A stretch of 64,000 bases of DNA from Amyelois transitella. Lineage: Eukaryota; Arthropoda; Insecta; Lepidoptera; Pyralidae. The stretch spans positions 6,612,001 through 6,676,000 of the forward strand of contig NC_083522.1 in the NCBI RefSeq assembly GCF_032362555.1, read 5' to 3'. The notes below the pieces were generated by a model that saw only the letters and a list, made by a program, of their open reading frames with translations, had not been told where the DNA came from and ran no database searches. This document shows positions 46,827 through 59,975 of the stretch, piece by piece. The stretch's first letter is position 1, and the number at the start of each line of letters is the position of its first letter. The position numbers and the translations under genes are program-made.

Positions 46827-49589
46827 GTATGTACTACCGGTGTGAATATTCCCTAACGGGCAGGCGAAAAGTGTTGTGGAGAGATAAAGACTTCATGAAA
46901 ATTATAAATTACGTCACGACTTTAGTAACTGTTAGGAAAACTTTAACTAGGCTTTCAGATTTATCTATGTAACCTACCTTGCAAATTAATACTGATAATA
47001 TGAAATGAACCTAGTGAGTGTAGAAAGTGTGTGATTTTTATTAGAAAGAAGAATTTAAACTTCATAGTTCGTTCGTTCTGAAGTCTTAAAATCAATACGC
47101 AACTCATAATAGGATCATTACCTACCCACTCGAAGATATATCGCAACTTGCTGTGGAAACAATGCGGTTTTTGACAAAAATAATTGGGTATTACAAGAAC
47201 GATATCAAATGAGTTTTAGTGGTCCGGGTGGCCGGAACATAATTAGTGTTTCGGTGGTTGAACAAGAAGCCGTTGCCACCAAAATTAACATTAATAACTC
47301 AACATGATAAAAAACAATAAAATTTACCTTATTTAATTTTAAACATAGATTGCATAGGATTGCATCTGTTTGCGCCATAAATAAATGCAAGCATAATTAA
47401 GTACTTAATTGATTATAGGCAAAAATATCATTAAATGGAAATGTTCAATTTGCTGAGGTAAATCACTTAAGAAATATTACTAGAAATAGCTCCCAGCTTC
47501 GAACGAGAAGTAGCTCATAAAAAAAAAGTAAGTACTTTCGTTACCTATCTGGTTTTGGTTTGATAGCTTCGGCGTCGATGGTTAAATTATTATTTTTTTG
47601 GTTCCTCTCGGCCACTCTTGTTGCCACACTCACACAAATAAAAAACAATTGTTTTACTTATATGCCCAAAACTTTGTATAAGTCTTTCTTCTTTAGCAGG
47701 ACACAATACACGCTCTAGTGAATGAGACATTGTCTTCACTTACTCACCCCAATAATAATTGCATTGTGCCTTAATGTTCTGCTTTCAACTTTTGTGTACC
47801 TAGCTAGCCTGAAAATTTTAGCTTGACGCTATGACGACATATTGCATTTAAGGAATGTAAACACATAAAAACAAAATTAACATAGGTGAATGCATCAAAG
47901 GTTATTTCATTTTAAATTCTTAGGTAAGTAAAGGCGACTAGTAATTTTTTTTTGTTTTAGACAATAAGATAAGCATGTTTATGATGCCATACAAACACGA
48001 GGATTACTCAATGACAAATATCAGATAAGCGTTCATAATAGATAGAATAAGGTCATAGTTAAACGTTGCTGCCTAAAAGAAATAAAAAATGTTATAAAAA
48101 TAATAGTAATACCTAATTAATCATATTTTCTACATAAGTAGGTACCACGTTTATTTACGTTTTGAAATACGACCTACTATCATAACCTGTCTAGGACTGA
48201 TACACCAATATCATATCTTTTAATTCCGACGAAGATGTTAATCACAACAACAATTATCTATTGTTTTCACAATTGAAGTAGCATGAAAAAGTCAAATGTC
48301 TCATCTCAAGGTTGAATCTGTAATTCATTACACATTATGAGGTGCCTTTCCATATTTTAGGGGTGTGTTCGATTATTTTAATTTCCTACTTCTGTTGGGC
48401 ATCACTTACGATTTTTATTATCATCAGTTTTATCTTCACTCTATTTCTCTCACTCCTTAGCTATCTTTTTTCTGACGAGGAGCCCTAATAATTAAAAAAC
48501 AGTTGGAAAAGTATATTCGCACTTATTTTAAAAAACAACACTTCCTTCGCTTGGGGACGTAAAAGTTCTTGCGAACTTGGTCCTCCTTCATAATGATTGA
48601 ACAAGGATTTTGTTTTGAAGATACATATAAATAGCAGAAAATTAATTCCAAAGGATTGTGAGTGCTTTATGATGTAAGTATTTGAAAAAAGAGCTATGTT
48701 TGTTTTAAGTATCGTACCAAATAAAGCCACAAATTCGGTCTATCATATAGGTAAGCAGCAGATAATGATTTAAGTACCTGCCTTATTATTTTTTATCAAT
48801 ATCCGCAATTTTATCCTATTAATATCGAACTCCTTTCACCCACGCCTTCTTTTTTCAATTACGATTTAATACCCGCATTATTTTATTCTTAGTAAAATCA
48901 TTCTGATAGATGATTGTTAAATTAGGTTGCTATAATGTCGATGTACAGATTTTACGTACCTAATTTTATGATTACTTACTTACCATTTTAATAATTAGTA
49001 AGACTTGAAAATATAAACTAAAAATATAATCTAACTTTGATAAACATAGGTACATATTTCGTGCGTCCATTGAAAGTGTTATTTGTTAAGTAGATAAGTA
49101 CATTTTTTTAAAATAAAATAACTGTTGCAAAAATTACATGTAGGTTTTTTGACTTGACTTGAATTTAGGATATTTTGAAGCTTCAGAAATATAATCTACT
49201 TAAAAAAGTATCCCGTCAATGATAAGTAACCCATTTTGGGATAAAATGAATGGAATGCCTTTAGACTTTACACGTAGATACCTACCTACGTCACAAAACA
49301 ATTGGGAATGAAGGGAAAAGAAAAGCAATTAAATATTTGTCTATTAACCTTTTTAGGGGTCGGAACAAAAAACGAGACCTTTGGGTTTCGTCACGTCCGT
49401 CTGTCCCAACCCAGCCAATTTATTCGGAGGCTAGGTATGTAAGTATTATAGGTAAAGGTTGAAATTTAAAATGTGTTCAAAGTGAAGTTCCGAACCTTTT
49501 GTTTTGCACGAAATATTAAATTTCGACTTACATTAGGCCGATATTTTTTAATTTCTAATTTCCTATGATATCTATCTATCTAAAAAATG

Positions 49590-49770
49590 TTACATACAAA
49601 CCTACATATAGTCACGTCTTTATCCCTGGCGGAGTAGACAGAGCCAAAAGTCTTAAAAAGATTGATAGGCCACGTTCAGATTTTTGGCTTGATGAATTGA
49701 GATTCAAATAGTGACAGGTTGTTAGCCCATCGGCTAAAAGAAGAATTCCAAGTTTATATTATAAGCCTAA
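49590..49770 (-). repeat. SINE-like repeat, antisense
   Basis: ACATATAGTCACGTCTTTAT, GGCGGAGTAGACAGAGCC, ATTGAGATTCAAATAGTG and AAAGAAGAATTCCAAG follow family order. Confidence 0.85.
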
Positions 49771-50598
49771 AAATGTTATAATAAGAATTTTGATTTATGT
49801 GGCTTTCCTAACTCCAAACAGGAGTCTTAATATCTATACAAATCTTCAGCCTAAAGACTTTTCAGAGACCTTCAAACTGGCAAGGTCGCTCAAGCTATTG
49901 GGATCTTACCAAGCTGATTTATAAAGGAAATCTATGGGAACATATTACTCTCATTTGAAGATGATATAATATTGTGGGCAAGATATTTTATAGGGCAGTG
50001 AGGTGCACGACCGTGTCACATCAATCATAATAAAATTGCTTATGTACTTATGGCGATTACTACTTAGATACGATAACGTATGATATACGTACGTAGTATT
50101 GTAGATTGTAAACACATTTGTACACGTCCTGTTAAGTATCTTCGTTTTAGTCATCATGAATAGCGAAAACGACTTATTTTTAATATTTACCAGTCTGATA
50201 GTCTTACTGATAGAATTGAGATTAATATAATGTGGCAGGTTGCTAGCCCTACGCCTAAAAGAAGAATCCCAAGTTTAAAAGTTCATCGATAATTACATCG
50301 ATGTTTACAAGAAGAAAATCTAAGAAAAGAAAATCAGAAGGCTTGAAGGTTAAAAATCTGCAAAGTTGTGAATAATGTTTATGAGATTCGGTCAATGCTT
50401 GAACGTCTGCGACGAAGTCTAATGGAAAAATAATGATTCCGTAATGACAGGCCTTTTTTGATCGGGTCCGTAACATTCACCCAGTGTAATAACTAACTGA
50501 TATAATTTTTAACGATCAATAAATTTTTTACCGATTTACGTAGGCACAGGCTGTAGTACAGGCAGCCAAATGCAATGCATGTAAAATACATATTTTAT

Positions 50599-50663
50599 AA
50601 AAAATGAACTTTCCACATGTCACAAATGCTTAAAAAATGAACTTTCCACATGTCACAAATGCT
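50599..50663 (+). repeat. 33-bp tandem duplication
   Basis: AAAAAATGAACTTTCCACAT with GTCACAAATGCT occurs twice in succession. Confidence 0.9.
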
Positions 50664-53619
50664 GCAAACTTCTTTTTCTTTATACCCCCATTCTTCAATT
50701 TCGGACAACTAGTAATAAAATTTGGGAAAGTTTTCTCTTGTAATGTACCTAAATTTAAAAGCATTTTAGATATAGGGCAACTGTAACGATGCGTCTCGTT
50801 TGAGCTTTAGATTGTGCCAAAAATATTATACTTACAGAAGAAAACATACATTTTTCAAATGAGAAAGTTTTGTTTGGATTTATTTCATCCTTGTGTTTTA
50901 ATGGATGTGATTATTATAGCGATTAGTGCATCAAAACCATTTTATAATGTTTTTGGTGGTGTGATATTTTCATTTTCTTTGGTGCAAAAAGTGTTCTAAG
51001 TTAAGATTTTAGGAAATTTCAGTTAAAAGTAGACTTAGCTAAGACAGGTTTCTACCTAGATAGGTAGGAAGTAGTACTTATTAGATACACAGCACAAGGT
51101 GTAGTGGTTTTTATACACTGTGGTATATGAATGAATTAAACTGTAAAGCGAACAATAAGAAATTGAGAGTAGTTATCGTAATACCGATGACATTGCAGGG
51201 TCGTTGACACCGACCTGCTGATAACTGATAACTAGATCAGTTTTATCCAGTTTTGTCTTCTTCAAAACTAACTCTTATTACTCTTATTTCATCTGAAACA
51301 CGTTTCTAAGACATTCTGAATCTATTCGATCATTGGCCCACAAGCCCCATTGAGTTGGCCCATGGTGGGACAAAGTGAGACCATTTTGTCCCAGTAGACC
51401 ATCTTATACATAATCTACTGTCTGTCACAAGACTCAAATAGGGAAAGAAAGAAAGAAAAATCTTTATTTGGCGCAAAAGGAAACATTACATTGTTCATAA
51501 TCATAGAGCTTATATTCATTGGCTCTGTTAACGCTGTCAGTGTCATAAAAACAAATAATCTCATTAAAAACCTCCTGTAAAAAAAACCTGACTCAAATTA
51601 GCCAGGAAGCACGGGATGGTCAAAATCAAATGTTAGTACATCCCATGCTTTTCTCCAGAGACGTGTGGATGTAACCGGGTATAACGCCAGGAGAAAGGCA
51701 GTTTTTCAATTCTTATACACACATTTTTAGCGGTTGATTGCTCAGTATTAATTTAATTAAAAGCTAAAGGCCCATAGAAATGAATTGATTAATTTAGATC
51801 TCTATGAAGTTAATACCCGAATATTAATCAATGCCAACCTACGGAAGTCTAAATGATTTAACGTAGGTAAGCCAGCGTAAGTATGCGTATGATAAAAATT
51901 TTCTCAAATAACTGGAAATTCAAGATTTCGCCTTTCACATAACGCTAAGTACTGTCGCCATGTAGACAAGCCAATTTTTTTTGGCAACTTGCTGCTAGGA
52001 ATTTTATGTGTGCCATGATTTTTAATTTTTCATCTTCTATGATGTGTCTTCTATTTTTTGACGAGAAATTGACAATTATCCCTTACGGGGTAAAAAAGCG
52101 ATTCATATTCAGAGATACTGACAGGTTGCTAATCCATTGCCTAAAAGAATCCAATATTTTTTTATTGACTTTTGCAAGTTAATTGGGAAGAGAAACAGCA
52201 AATTGTAAAAGTTAGTAATGTTTTTCTTTGCTATCAGATTAGCATTGAAGTATGAATATTCTACAACTAACGCCATACTGCCATATGGTTTTCCACAGAA
52301 TTAAATAGAACCATATCTTACTGTAGATATCATAGGAAACTACTAAAGGACAAAGCCATCAAAAATTACCAAAAGAATTGGGGTAGGTTTTCAGCGGCAA
52401 GTTGACAGTGAAAAATGCACAGCGAAAAGTATCTATCATTATGCCTAACATTATACACTAACGATTCGTTATATAAATATATTTTTTTTTTGTTTTATAA
52501 CACAGTTTGATACAGATAAAATTTTAGTCATATAGGAAGTTATTTCTAAATAAATACTTCATATTTTCTATACTTGGTAAATGTCTGAATGTGCTATGTC
52601 GTATGCTTACAATACCTACCTACCTAACACGGTCATACACATTATTGAAATAAAGATCGTTTACATAATGTCCATAACAATATGTTAATTGATTGTAAAT
52701 AAAGTAGGAAGGTGTAAGCATAAGCACATACAAAACAAACTGAACGAATAAATAAGTTGGCAACTCTTCCTCTTATTCACAATAAGATTTTTCTCTGTTC
52801 GATATCTCCATAGAGAAGATTTGCGGTCAACTCAAGACTATGATTATTTTATGATCTTTGTTTGTTCCCAGTGACTAAACTTCGAGGCCCTGGGCCCGCA
52901 TTCCGACATTTTTCTTTCTATTTAGTCAGGTCAATTCTTCAAAATCCTCACTTTAAACTCCATTTGCTCGAATAGATCTCTAGTTTGCAACTTTTGCTTT
53001 ACCATTATTCTTTTGCAAAAGGAAGGAGCAAGGGTAATTTGACCTTCACCTCACCAGAGAATACTCGGACACGGTTTTAAAATGCAATCAGCTGTTAAGG
53101 CTATCCTATTCGTAAGGCCGAAGGCTTTTACTTCAAAATTTCCATCGTATAGGTAACAACTGTTTTTCAGACATCCTAACTTACTAAAAATGTTATGATT
53201 GTATTATTGTCTTAAGAAGTTAAAGTGTTGGTATTAACAATGTTGAAAATGAAAATATTGCACGTCTGAAGGGGCAAACTGTTGTTACCATTATAATGTA
53301 TTCCAACCGCATGTCTACACATTTAAACAATAAATATTTTTGAGTTTGAGTTTACTTATCAGCATTGTATAACAAGATATTGCTTATTGACGTCAAACAT
53401 TACTTAGGTACATAAGTTATTGTATTGGATACCTACTTCTACTCTAAAGCGCAAGTGTAAAATAAGCGGCGAGACAAACTACACTGCAGCGGCGCGTTTT
53501 CATCTACGACGTCAATTTACAAATAGAGACCTTAAATCTCGGCCGAAACATGAGTTAGGTATCTACTAAGCCTTTATGTAAAACAAAATTATAGCTTCGA
53601 TTAAAAATATATACATAGG

Positions 53620-53870
53620 TACATATAATCACGTCTATATTCCTTGCGGGGTAGATAGAGTCAACAGTCTCGAAAAGACTGATAGGCTACGTTCAGCTAT
53701 TTGGCTTTAAGATAGAATTGAGATTCAAATAGTGACAGGTTGCTAGTCCATCGCCTAAAAATCCCAAGTTTATACCTAAGCCTAACCCTCAGTCGCCTTT
53801 TACGACATCCATGGGAGCGAGATGTAGTGGTCCTATTATTTTCTATTGGTGCCGGCAACCACACGGCACT
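53620..53870 (-). repeat. SINE-like repeat, antisense, nearly full length
   Basis: GGTACATATAATCACGTCTA, TTGCGGGGTAGATAGAGTCA, GAATTGAGATTCAAATAGTG, TCGCCTTTTACGACATCCAT and GGCAACCACACGGCAC are present in order. It is one of the best preserved copies. The ORF on this segment is part of the repeat. Confidence 0.88.
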
Positions 53871-55053
53871 AAAAATATATCTTACGTAGTAATTAAACAT
53901 ACACACCTGAGTTGTCTTCTAGTGGATTGCCTTGAAATGACTTGACAAGTACAGGACAGACAGACACAAGGAAACAATGGGTTTCTGTAAGATGTCATAA
54001 TATTACATAGCCTATTGATGATACTATTGCCATAAAATTTTTTTTTCTTAGTCAACTTATTACTATCTGAATCTTAATTCCATCATGAAACTATTCAGCA
54101 GCACTTTATGCCCCAAAAGGATAAATAAACATAAGTAAAGTAAATATACAGTAAGAACCTACTTAATTACCTAACTACTTACAACAAGTAGGTACCTATG
54201 TAGTGGCAAAAATTTTATCTCGCCCACAAACACTTGATAACGTCTCATCACCGCAATCAAATTATTAAATAAAAACAGTTTTAAACAGTTCATGTCTGTA
54301 AACCGCTTTCGGAACAATTCCATTTCAAGAAGCTACCGTACACAGGATTATTCGTTCTTTATGAAAATTCAAAATCCTTTGGAAGCGCGACTTTAACTGC
54401 CACATCATTGAACTAAACCTGAACTGCTTCCTACAGACCTTTCCTGGTAGAATCGGTATGAATGGATCGCGTCATGACAACGCTGTTATAAATGAACCAT
54501 GTCATTGAACGACCGATGCATTACGCTCCGTGCCAACAAGAGTCGCTTCGTACCCTGCCAATACCGTGACGTCACGATATATAGATCCATATAAATCGTT
54601 GCATAATATTGGTAAGACTAAATGTTGGCGTAGGACAGTGACAGCGAGAATGCTTGCATGCATCTGCCGCCTGATGTGTAGGACCACGGCCGAATAAGTA
54701 TGGGGAGCAGTAGTATTTAATTAGGTGGTGCCTTATAATACCCTTTACCTAGTTGAGTAGAAGAGACATTTTTCAACGTTCTTGCATAGACTCTCAGGAT
54801 ACAAGCGGCAATTTTAAACGATAAGGCGTGGTAGGTATGGACTTCTCCCTCTCTCCAACAAAGGTGAAACAAAAGACAAAATAAGGCATATTTAATTCGC
54901 TTTGTCAACTTTTGTGAATAGACCCCAAAGTAGTGAATTATGGCCCTGAAACAAATGCAGGTAGGTAGGTATATCAATGTAAGCACATGTATCAGAATTT
55001 GTAATTTTAAGTTCTTAAAATTACAATTACAAAAACATGTTACCTTATACCTA

Positions 55054-55357
55054 GGGTTGCCATCCGTCCGGGTTTCCCCGGATTTGTCCTAGTTTAGAGG
55101 GCATCCGGGGAGCGTCCGGGGAAGGTTTCACTTGTAGACCGGATTCTAAAATATTAATAAATAAAAAAAATTTGGGCCGCTTACATTGCTGTAGGTCTAA
55201 ACTTTAAAAATGTTCTGATTTGTTGTTTAATATTCAAATGTCTTTTATTGCATTGTATATGTTTAAAAGATTTTGTTAACATGTCCGGCTTTCGGACTCT
55301 AAAATCCGGGGTTTTCACGCGTCTTGTCCGGTTTTCCAAATTTTGAGATGGCAACCC
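55054..55357. mobile_element. MITE-like element with GGGTTGCCATC terminal inverted repeats
   Basis: The left end GGGTTGCCATC and right end GATGGCAACCC are perfect inverted repeats. The interior has CCGTCCGGG and CCCCGGATTTGTCC, mirrored by AAAATCCGGGGTTTTC and CTTGTCCGG. CTTATACCTA flanks both sides (55044-55053 and 55360-55369), with two extra bases on the right. There is no coding capacity. Confidence 0.82.
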
Positions 55358-55573
55358 GACTTATACCTAATACTTATATAATTATGAAGGCATCACGAGT
55401 ACTTATAGTATTTACGGTTATTCCACACAATTACTTTAGTAGGTAGTAACTTAACTACTTATTCACAATATTTAAAAAAATGAAATAGAACAAGTCATAC
55501 AAGTTTTATTTTACTATATATCTACTAGAGACATACTTTCAATATAGGGAAGGCCCCATACTGTAAACCTTAC

Positions 55574-55668
55574 CTACATTTCTGTCTCCTCCTTGTCGTC
55601 GTCTTCCTAAGTGAATATCAATGAAACTCCCTTCGGGCATGTACGGGCGTCTTGGACGGGCGCCGCTT
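55574..55668 (-). CDS. Candidate internal coding exon, gene unknown
   Basis: On the minus strand a tttttcgccacag acceptor and a GTAG|gtaagg donor bracket 95 nt with one open frame. The product is SGARPRRPYMPEGSFIDIHL followed by GRRRQGGDRNV. The other two frames contain stops. The segment is GC-rich against AT-rich flanks. LGRRRQ contains a Gly followed by basic residues, the kind of site used for prohormone cleavage and amidation, but basic-rich loops are common and no signal peptide is visible. No partner exon was found. It is reported as a splice-supported candidate only. Confidence 0.35.
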
Positions 55669-57318
55669 CTGTGGCGAAAAAATTAAGTACCTACTTACCT
55701 TCCCTTATCATTTAATAAATAAAACTTCTAAACTTATGTCTAAGGATTACCTTTGATTTAGATTTCTGTGGGCGAACCTTACATAATTCGTCGAAATACA
55801 GGGATTCTAAAAATCTCCAATCACGTTCTTGACCCACATTCAACAAGACGTATGCCTATCTATATAATAAGTATAGGTATTTTTGTTGTTATTTACCCGT
55901 CGGCCATATCTCACAAAAATATATTCGAATGGCTCTCGGAATAGACTGCTATTTAATCATATTCGTCGCGACTCGGCAACCAGATATCTTCGGGTTATAA
56001 TTTGCTTCGTTTGTTTTGATTCTATTTGTTATATACAGTATTGAATAACTGTTTCCAGCGGCTTCACTTGCGCGAATTTAATTTGTTTCCATTCCATACT
56101 AGAATGCCCGGTTTTACCTGCATAAAGGGAGAAAACGCAATTATTTCAGTTTCTAACCGGTAGTAAATCCACATTGTTCATGCACTCCTACTCTAGATAT
56201 GGGAACCTACAGGTTTAGAATGTGCGTTGTCAGTCAATCATTCTTTCTACGTAAGTTATACCTACCTACTTATTAGAAAGTTATAAATAAAGCATAGTGG
56301 CTGTTCTTTATATTGAAAATTTCGTCAAATTCAGATCACCTTTCAGACATCAGCTATAACAAAACGACAAAGAAGTCTCTGCCGGTCAGCATCCGCCAAG
56401 GACCTTTCAATCACCTAAGTTAAGTCCGTCAGCCAATATCTACCAATCGCTTGATATAAAGTTACGCCAACTAGGTATTTTCATTTTTAAAGCTCTTAAT
56501 GCTTTTCTTAATTTTTCAAGTACGTAAAATTAATATGGAGAGTAAATTGAAAAACTGAAAATGAAAAAACTATGGTAAATATTTTTATTGGATAAAACAA
56601 CCTAGTTCTCTAATTCTGCGGAAAACTAAGAGTTACTAGATGCAACTACCTATTTTTAAAGCATACCTACCTTATGAAATTGACACGTTTCGCCTTCACA
56701 AGTGAGTACCTATGACATGTAATTAGTCGTCTTGTATTTTATTGGTAAATTGTGTGATGTATAATTATTTACATGAAATGGATAGGTTTTGTATATGTAT
56801 TAGAACAATCTACTTGCGAGTAGGTACCTACTTACATCTGACTGAGAAAAACAATCGCTTGAACATGCCGTTGCAAACGTTATTTAGGAATCAAAAAACT
56901 TAATGTTTGCTATCAAAGAGACATTCAAATTATGTGTGTGGTGTGTCTGTAATCTGCTTTTACGAATTGCGTCCAAAAATCCAACATTGGTCAAGTCAAG
57001 AGTCTTCAACTTCTTTTATTTTGTAGTTTGAACGACATCTACTGCATTGTATTATAAGTTTAAATGTATCAAAACTGCAACAGATGGCGCTATTCTATTA
57101 CACAAAACTATTTGTTTGATCGGGCAACCCCGGCCACAGGTATTAAATCATTCATTCGTTCTTCCGGTGATTTGTCAAACAAATGTCAAATTGGAAATGT
57201 CATATCCATAATCTTATGTCAAAATCAATTAAAATTGCTCTACTTCTATTATTTAATAATTTAATGGAATTTCTAGATATTTTTAATTATATTCTAGTGT
57301 AAAGTGACTTCCGAAACA

Positions 57319-57337
57319 ATGGGTCTTTGTGATGAAG
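57319..57337 (+). CDS. Candidate short first coding exon (MGLCDE...)
   Basis: ATG 57319 in CGAAACAATGGG context gives six codons, then G|gtaaga, a strong donor. It follows a stretch (57070-57310) with locally distinct composition (CGGGCAACCCCGGCCACAGG). Many insect genes begin with such mini-exons, but the next exon was not found. The call rests only on the ATG context and donor. Confidence 0.25.
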
Positions 57338-57974
57338 GTAAGATAACATAAATTATGCCTCTAGCTTTGCGTAAACATCAGTATAAAGTTGTAGTAAACA
57401 AACTAATTAAATACGTCGAACTTTACCATGGACTTCAGCTATCGTAATCGCTTTGCATTTTTCTAGCAGCAAATAAAACCTTATTTTAATTGTTCATACA
57501 TCCAAACTGTTTCAAATAAATCTATGGTCAAATTCTATGTAGGTATGCATGATCGCACACGTAGGTATTTTGTCAAACATCTACTTATTCAAACATAAGT
57601 GACAATAACAAAGTGTAGGTATTTTCTGTGTGCTTAGTTAAATGTATTTGCTTTGCCACTTATCTCCCTTCTACGCGATGATCGCGGAACTAGCAGAACG
57701 AGTTTGACCTCTTATGTATATTACCCAATGTATATAATTTAAGGGTTATCTGCCTGTCTGGGCTATGTGGGTCAACATTATAGATGCTGGTAGTTTTGAT
57801 GACAGCATTCTTCCTTAAAGTATAAGCCATTTCTCATTATTAAAAATATATTAATTATTATTCAAACTTACTTTGAGGTTTACTCAATCTGTGTAATTTG
57901 CTTCGTATTTATTTATTATAATGGATATTGGTATCTTTTATAAGTATTGATTTAATATTAGGTTTTTCTGACAC

Positions 57975-58160
57975 TTTTACACATATATTACAATGTCTTT
58001 ATCCCTTATGGGGTACACAGAGCCAACTGTCTTTAATTGTGGAATTGATATTCAAATAGTGATAGGTTGCTAGCCTACAAGAAGAATCTCAAATTTATTA
58101 GCCATTCCCTTTGTCGCCTTCTCTGACATATTGGGAAAGAGATGAGAGTGGTCCTATTAT
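57975..58160 (-). repeat. SINE-like repeat, antisense, diverged
   Basis: TTATCCCTTATGGGGTACAC, AGAGCCAACTGTC, TATTCAAATAGTGATAGG and GGGAAAGAGATGAGAGTGGT follow family order with internal deletions. Confidence 0.8.
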
Positions 58161-58429
58161 AAACTTCTTACATTTTGAAATATTTGTTTCTTTTCATTAA
58201 ATTGGTAAAATAATATTATCAAGTATATTCATACCCATATAAACAGAAAAAAAAAAAAATATTAAAATTTTTAAACATTGTTTTTTTAAATGTTTAAAAA
58301 AAATATTTATTTAGTAAATTGTGTGACTTATGTCAAAATTATTCAGTACCCTCTGTGCATTATTTTATTAAAATTGCCATTCCATATAAAATTATATATT
58401 ATATTTTGTTTCATATAAATTTATTAATC

Positions 58430-58680
58430 ATACATAACAATGTATTCTTTCATCCACATTTCTTTTCCAAGTTTGGATAATTGTGAAGTTGCCGTTATTG
58501 AAGAAAATGCTGCAGTGCAGTTTGTTACTGCTTCTTCTGCACTGACGCTTAAGAAGTGTCAGTAAAAATAGTTTTAAGTAATTTATTTCAAGTCAACTAA
58601 TGTTGTGAACCCAAGGATATGACAATTATTAAGTGATATTGAAATGAAAGTTTTGAATTTAAATTTTTAATTTTATGAAT
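58430..58680 (+). repeat. Dispersed GCAGTGCAGTTTGTTA repeat, second copy
   Basis: The blocks GCAGTGCAGTTTGTTACTG, GCTTCTTCTGCAC, AAGTAATTTATTTCAAG and GATATGACAATTATTAAGTG are shared with 13800-14095. Confidence 0.7.
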
Positions 58681-58760
58681 GCCGGTGAAGCAAAAAAAGT
58701 ATACAGGGATTATGGCAAGTGGAAAGATGTAGTCGCTGCCTACCCCTCTGAAAAGAGACG
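58676..58760 (+). repeat. LINE 3'-end fragment
   Basis: GAATGCCGGTGAAGCAAAAA, AGTATACAGGGATTATGGCA, AGTGGAAAGATGTAGTCGCT and GCCTACCCCTCTGAAAAGAG match the end of the LINE at 19121-19737. Confidence 0.8.
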
Positions 58761-58853
58761 AGATTTAATGTACATATTGAACAATGTAAAAACAGAATCA
58801 TTAGTTATTTAAAAGAGGCAACTGGAAATAAGAATATTATCAAGTAGTGCCTT

Positions 58854-58960
58854 AAAAAATCTGATAATGTTCATACATTATCAGATTTTTTTTATTACTA
58901 TTGGCTTTAAAATTTAGTCACTGACATCATTGTCAGTGACTAAATTTTAAAGCCAATAGT
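58854..58960. repeat. Two adjacent perfect hairpins
   Basis: Hairpin 1 has 16-bp perfect arms (58854-58869 and 58876-58891) and a TTCATA loop. Hairpin 2 has 30-bp perfect arms (58897-58926 and 58931-58960) and a TCAT loop. The second starts ACTATTGGCTTTAAAATTTA and ends AATTTTAAAGCCAATAGT. Confidence 0.92.
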
Positions 58961-59645
58961 TGGGAATACAATATTAAATTGGTTGGTTATATGATGAGAG
59001 TGAAAGAAAATGACTGGCATGAGAATTGAGCCCAAAGAAATATATAGTTAAACATAACCCTAGCCTAAACATAACATCTTTCCTTGATGTGTGCATACAA
59101 TTTCACATGTTAAATATCATGGCGGACCCAAGCATTGAAGCCAACTCACAAGAGAGGCGTATCTATGATTTTTATTATTGGGGGAGTTAGAATCCGCCAC
59201 TGCATTTGAGAATGCAGTCAAACAGAAAATACTTTACTACAAGAAGAGAGAGATAAAGAGAGCTTTGCTTTATATCGATAAATAATAATATCCCTTGGCC
59301 ACATTTTTGTATTATGTTGTGCAAGTCGCATGGTAGGACACAATTAGTTTCAATTGTGTTCTAGTCGCCACTAGAGCAATTGAGCCAGCCTATTTATTTG
59401 TTGTGTGCTTACATATGTTCTTAAAGGGAAATATTTTTCCACAATTCTCTATATCGGAAAAGTCCAGAAAGAATGTGTATTAAAAATCGTAATAAATTCC
59501 TTTGCGGTCATAATGTCGGAAAATGCTCTCATATTACATTTCTAGACCAATAAGAAACCTAAATGTTTTTTGAATTTCTACCTGTGGTATGGGCTATGCG
59601 TTTATATGTCAATCAGATTCCTCTTATAGACTTTGATAGAAGTTA

Positions 59646-59975
59646 TACAGGGTGTCGGGTAAATCGCATTAGATATTGAAAGTTCAGTATGTGATCCTCG
59701 TTCCAAATAATATTAAAAAAGGGGGTTACAATTTTAGCTATATATTACAAAAACAAAAGGTGTGGGAATCCACGCGGACGGCTCGAATTTAAACGACAAG
59801 TCGACAGTGCTGCACTGACGGCACCAGTCGACGCGCTGGATGCGCGTAGAGTGCGCGAAGTGTCCAAACATTTTGAGACTTTGTGGACTATTTTGATTAT
59901 TTTTACATATATTTCGTTGATTTTATATTTTATAAAGTTATCAAATATGTAACGCGACTTACCAGATATCCTGTA
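59646..59975. mobile_element. MITE-like element with TACAGGGTGTC terminal repeats
   Basis: The left end TACAGGGTGTCGGGTAAATC is an imperfect inverted repeat of the right end (CGACTTACCAGATATCCTGTA). The 330-bp interior has no ORF worth calling. The outer TA suggests a TA target, as for mariner-type elements, but this is inference. Confidence 0.6.

Larger units (their letters stand above)
46827..55053. other. Putative long intron or intergenic DNA with repeats
   Basis: No further exon was recognised. SINE-like copies lie at 49590-49770, 50190-50285, about 52120-52160 and 53620-53870. A 33-bp tandem duplication lies at 50599-50663. A (GAAA)n run near 51438-51457 starts a dispersed repeat that continues to about 51720. 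Short ORFs here are AT-rich and unsupported. Confidence 0.45.
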
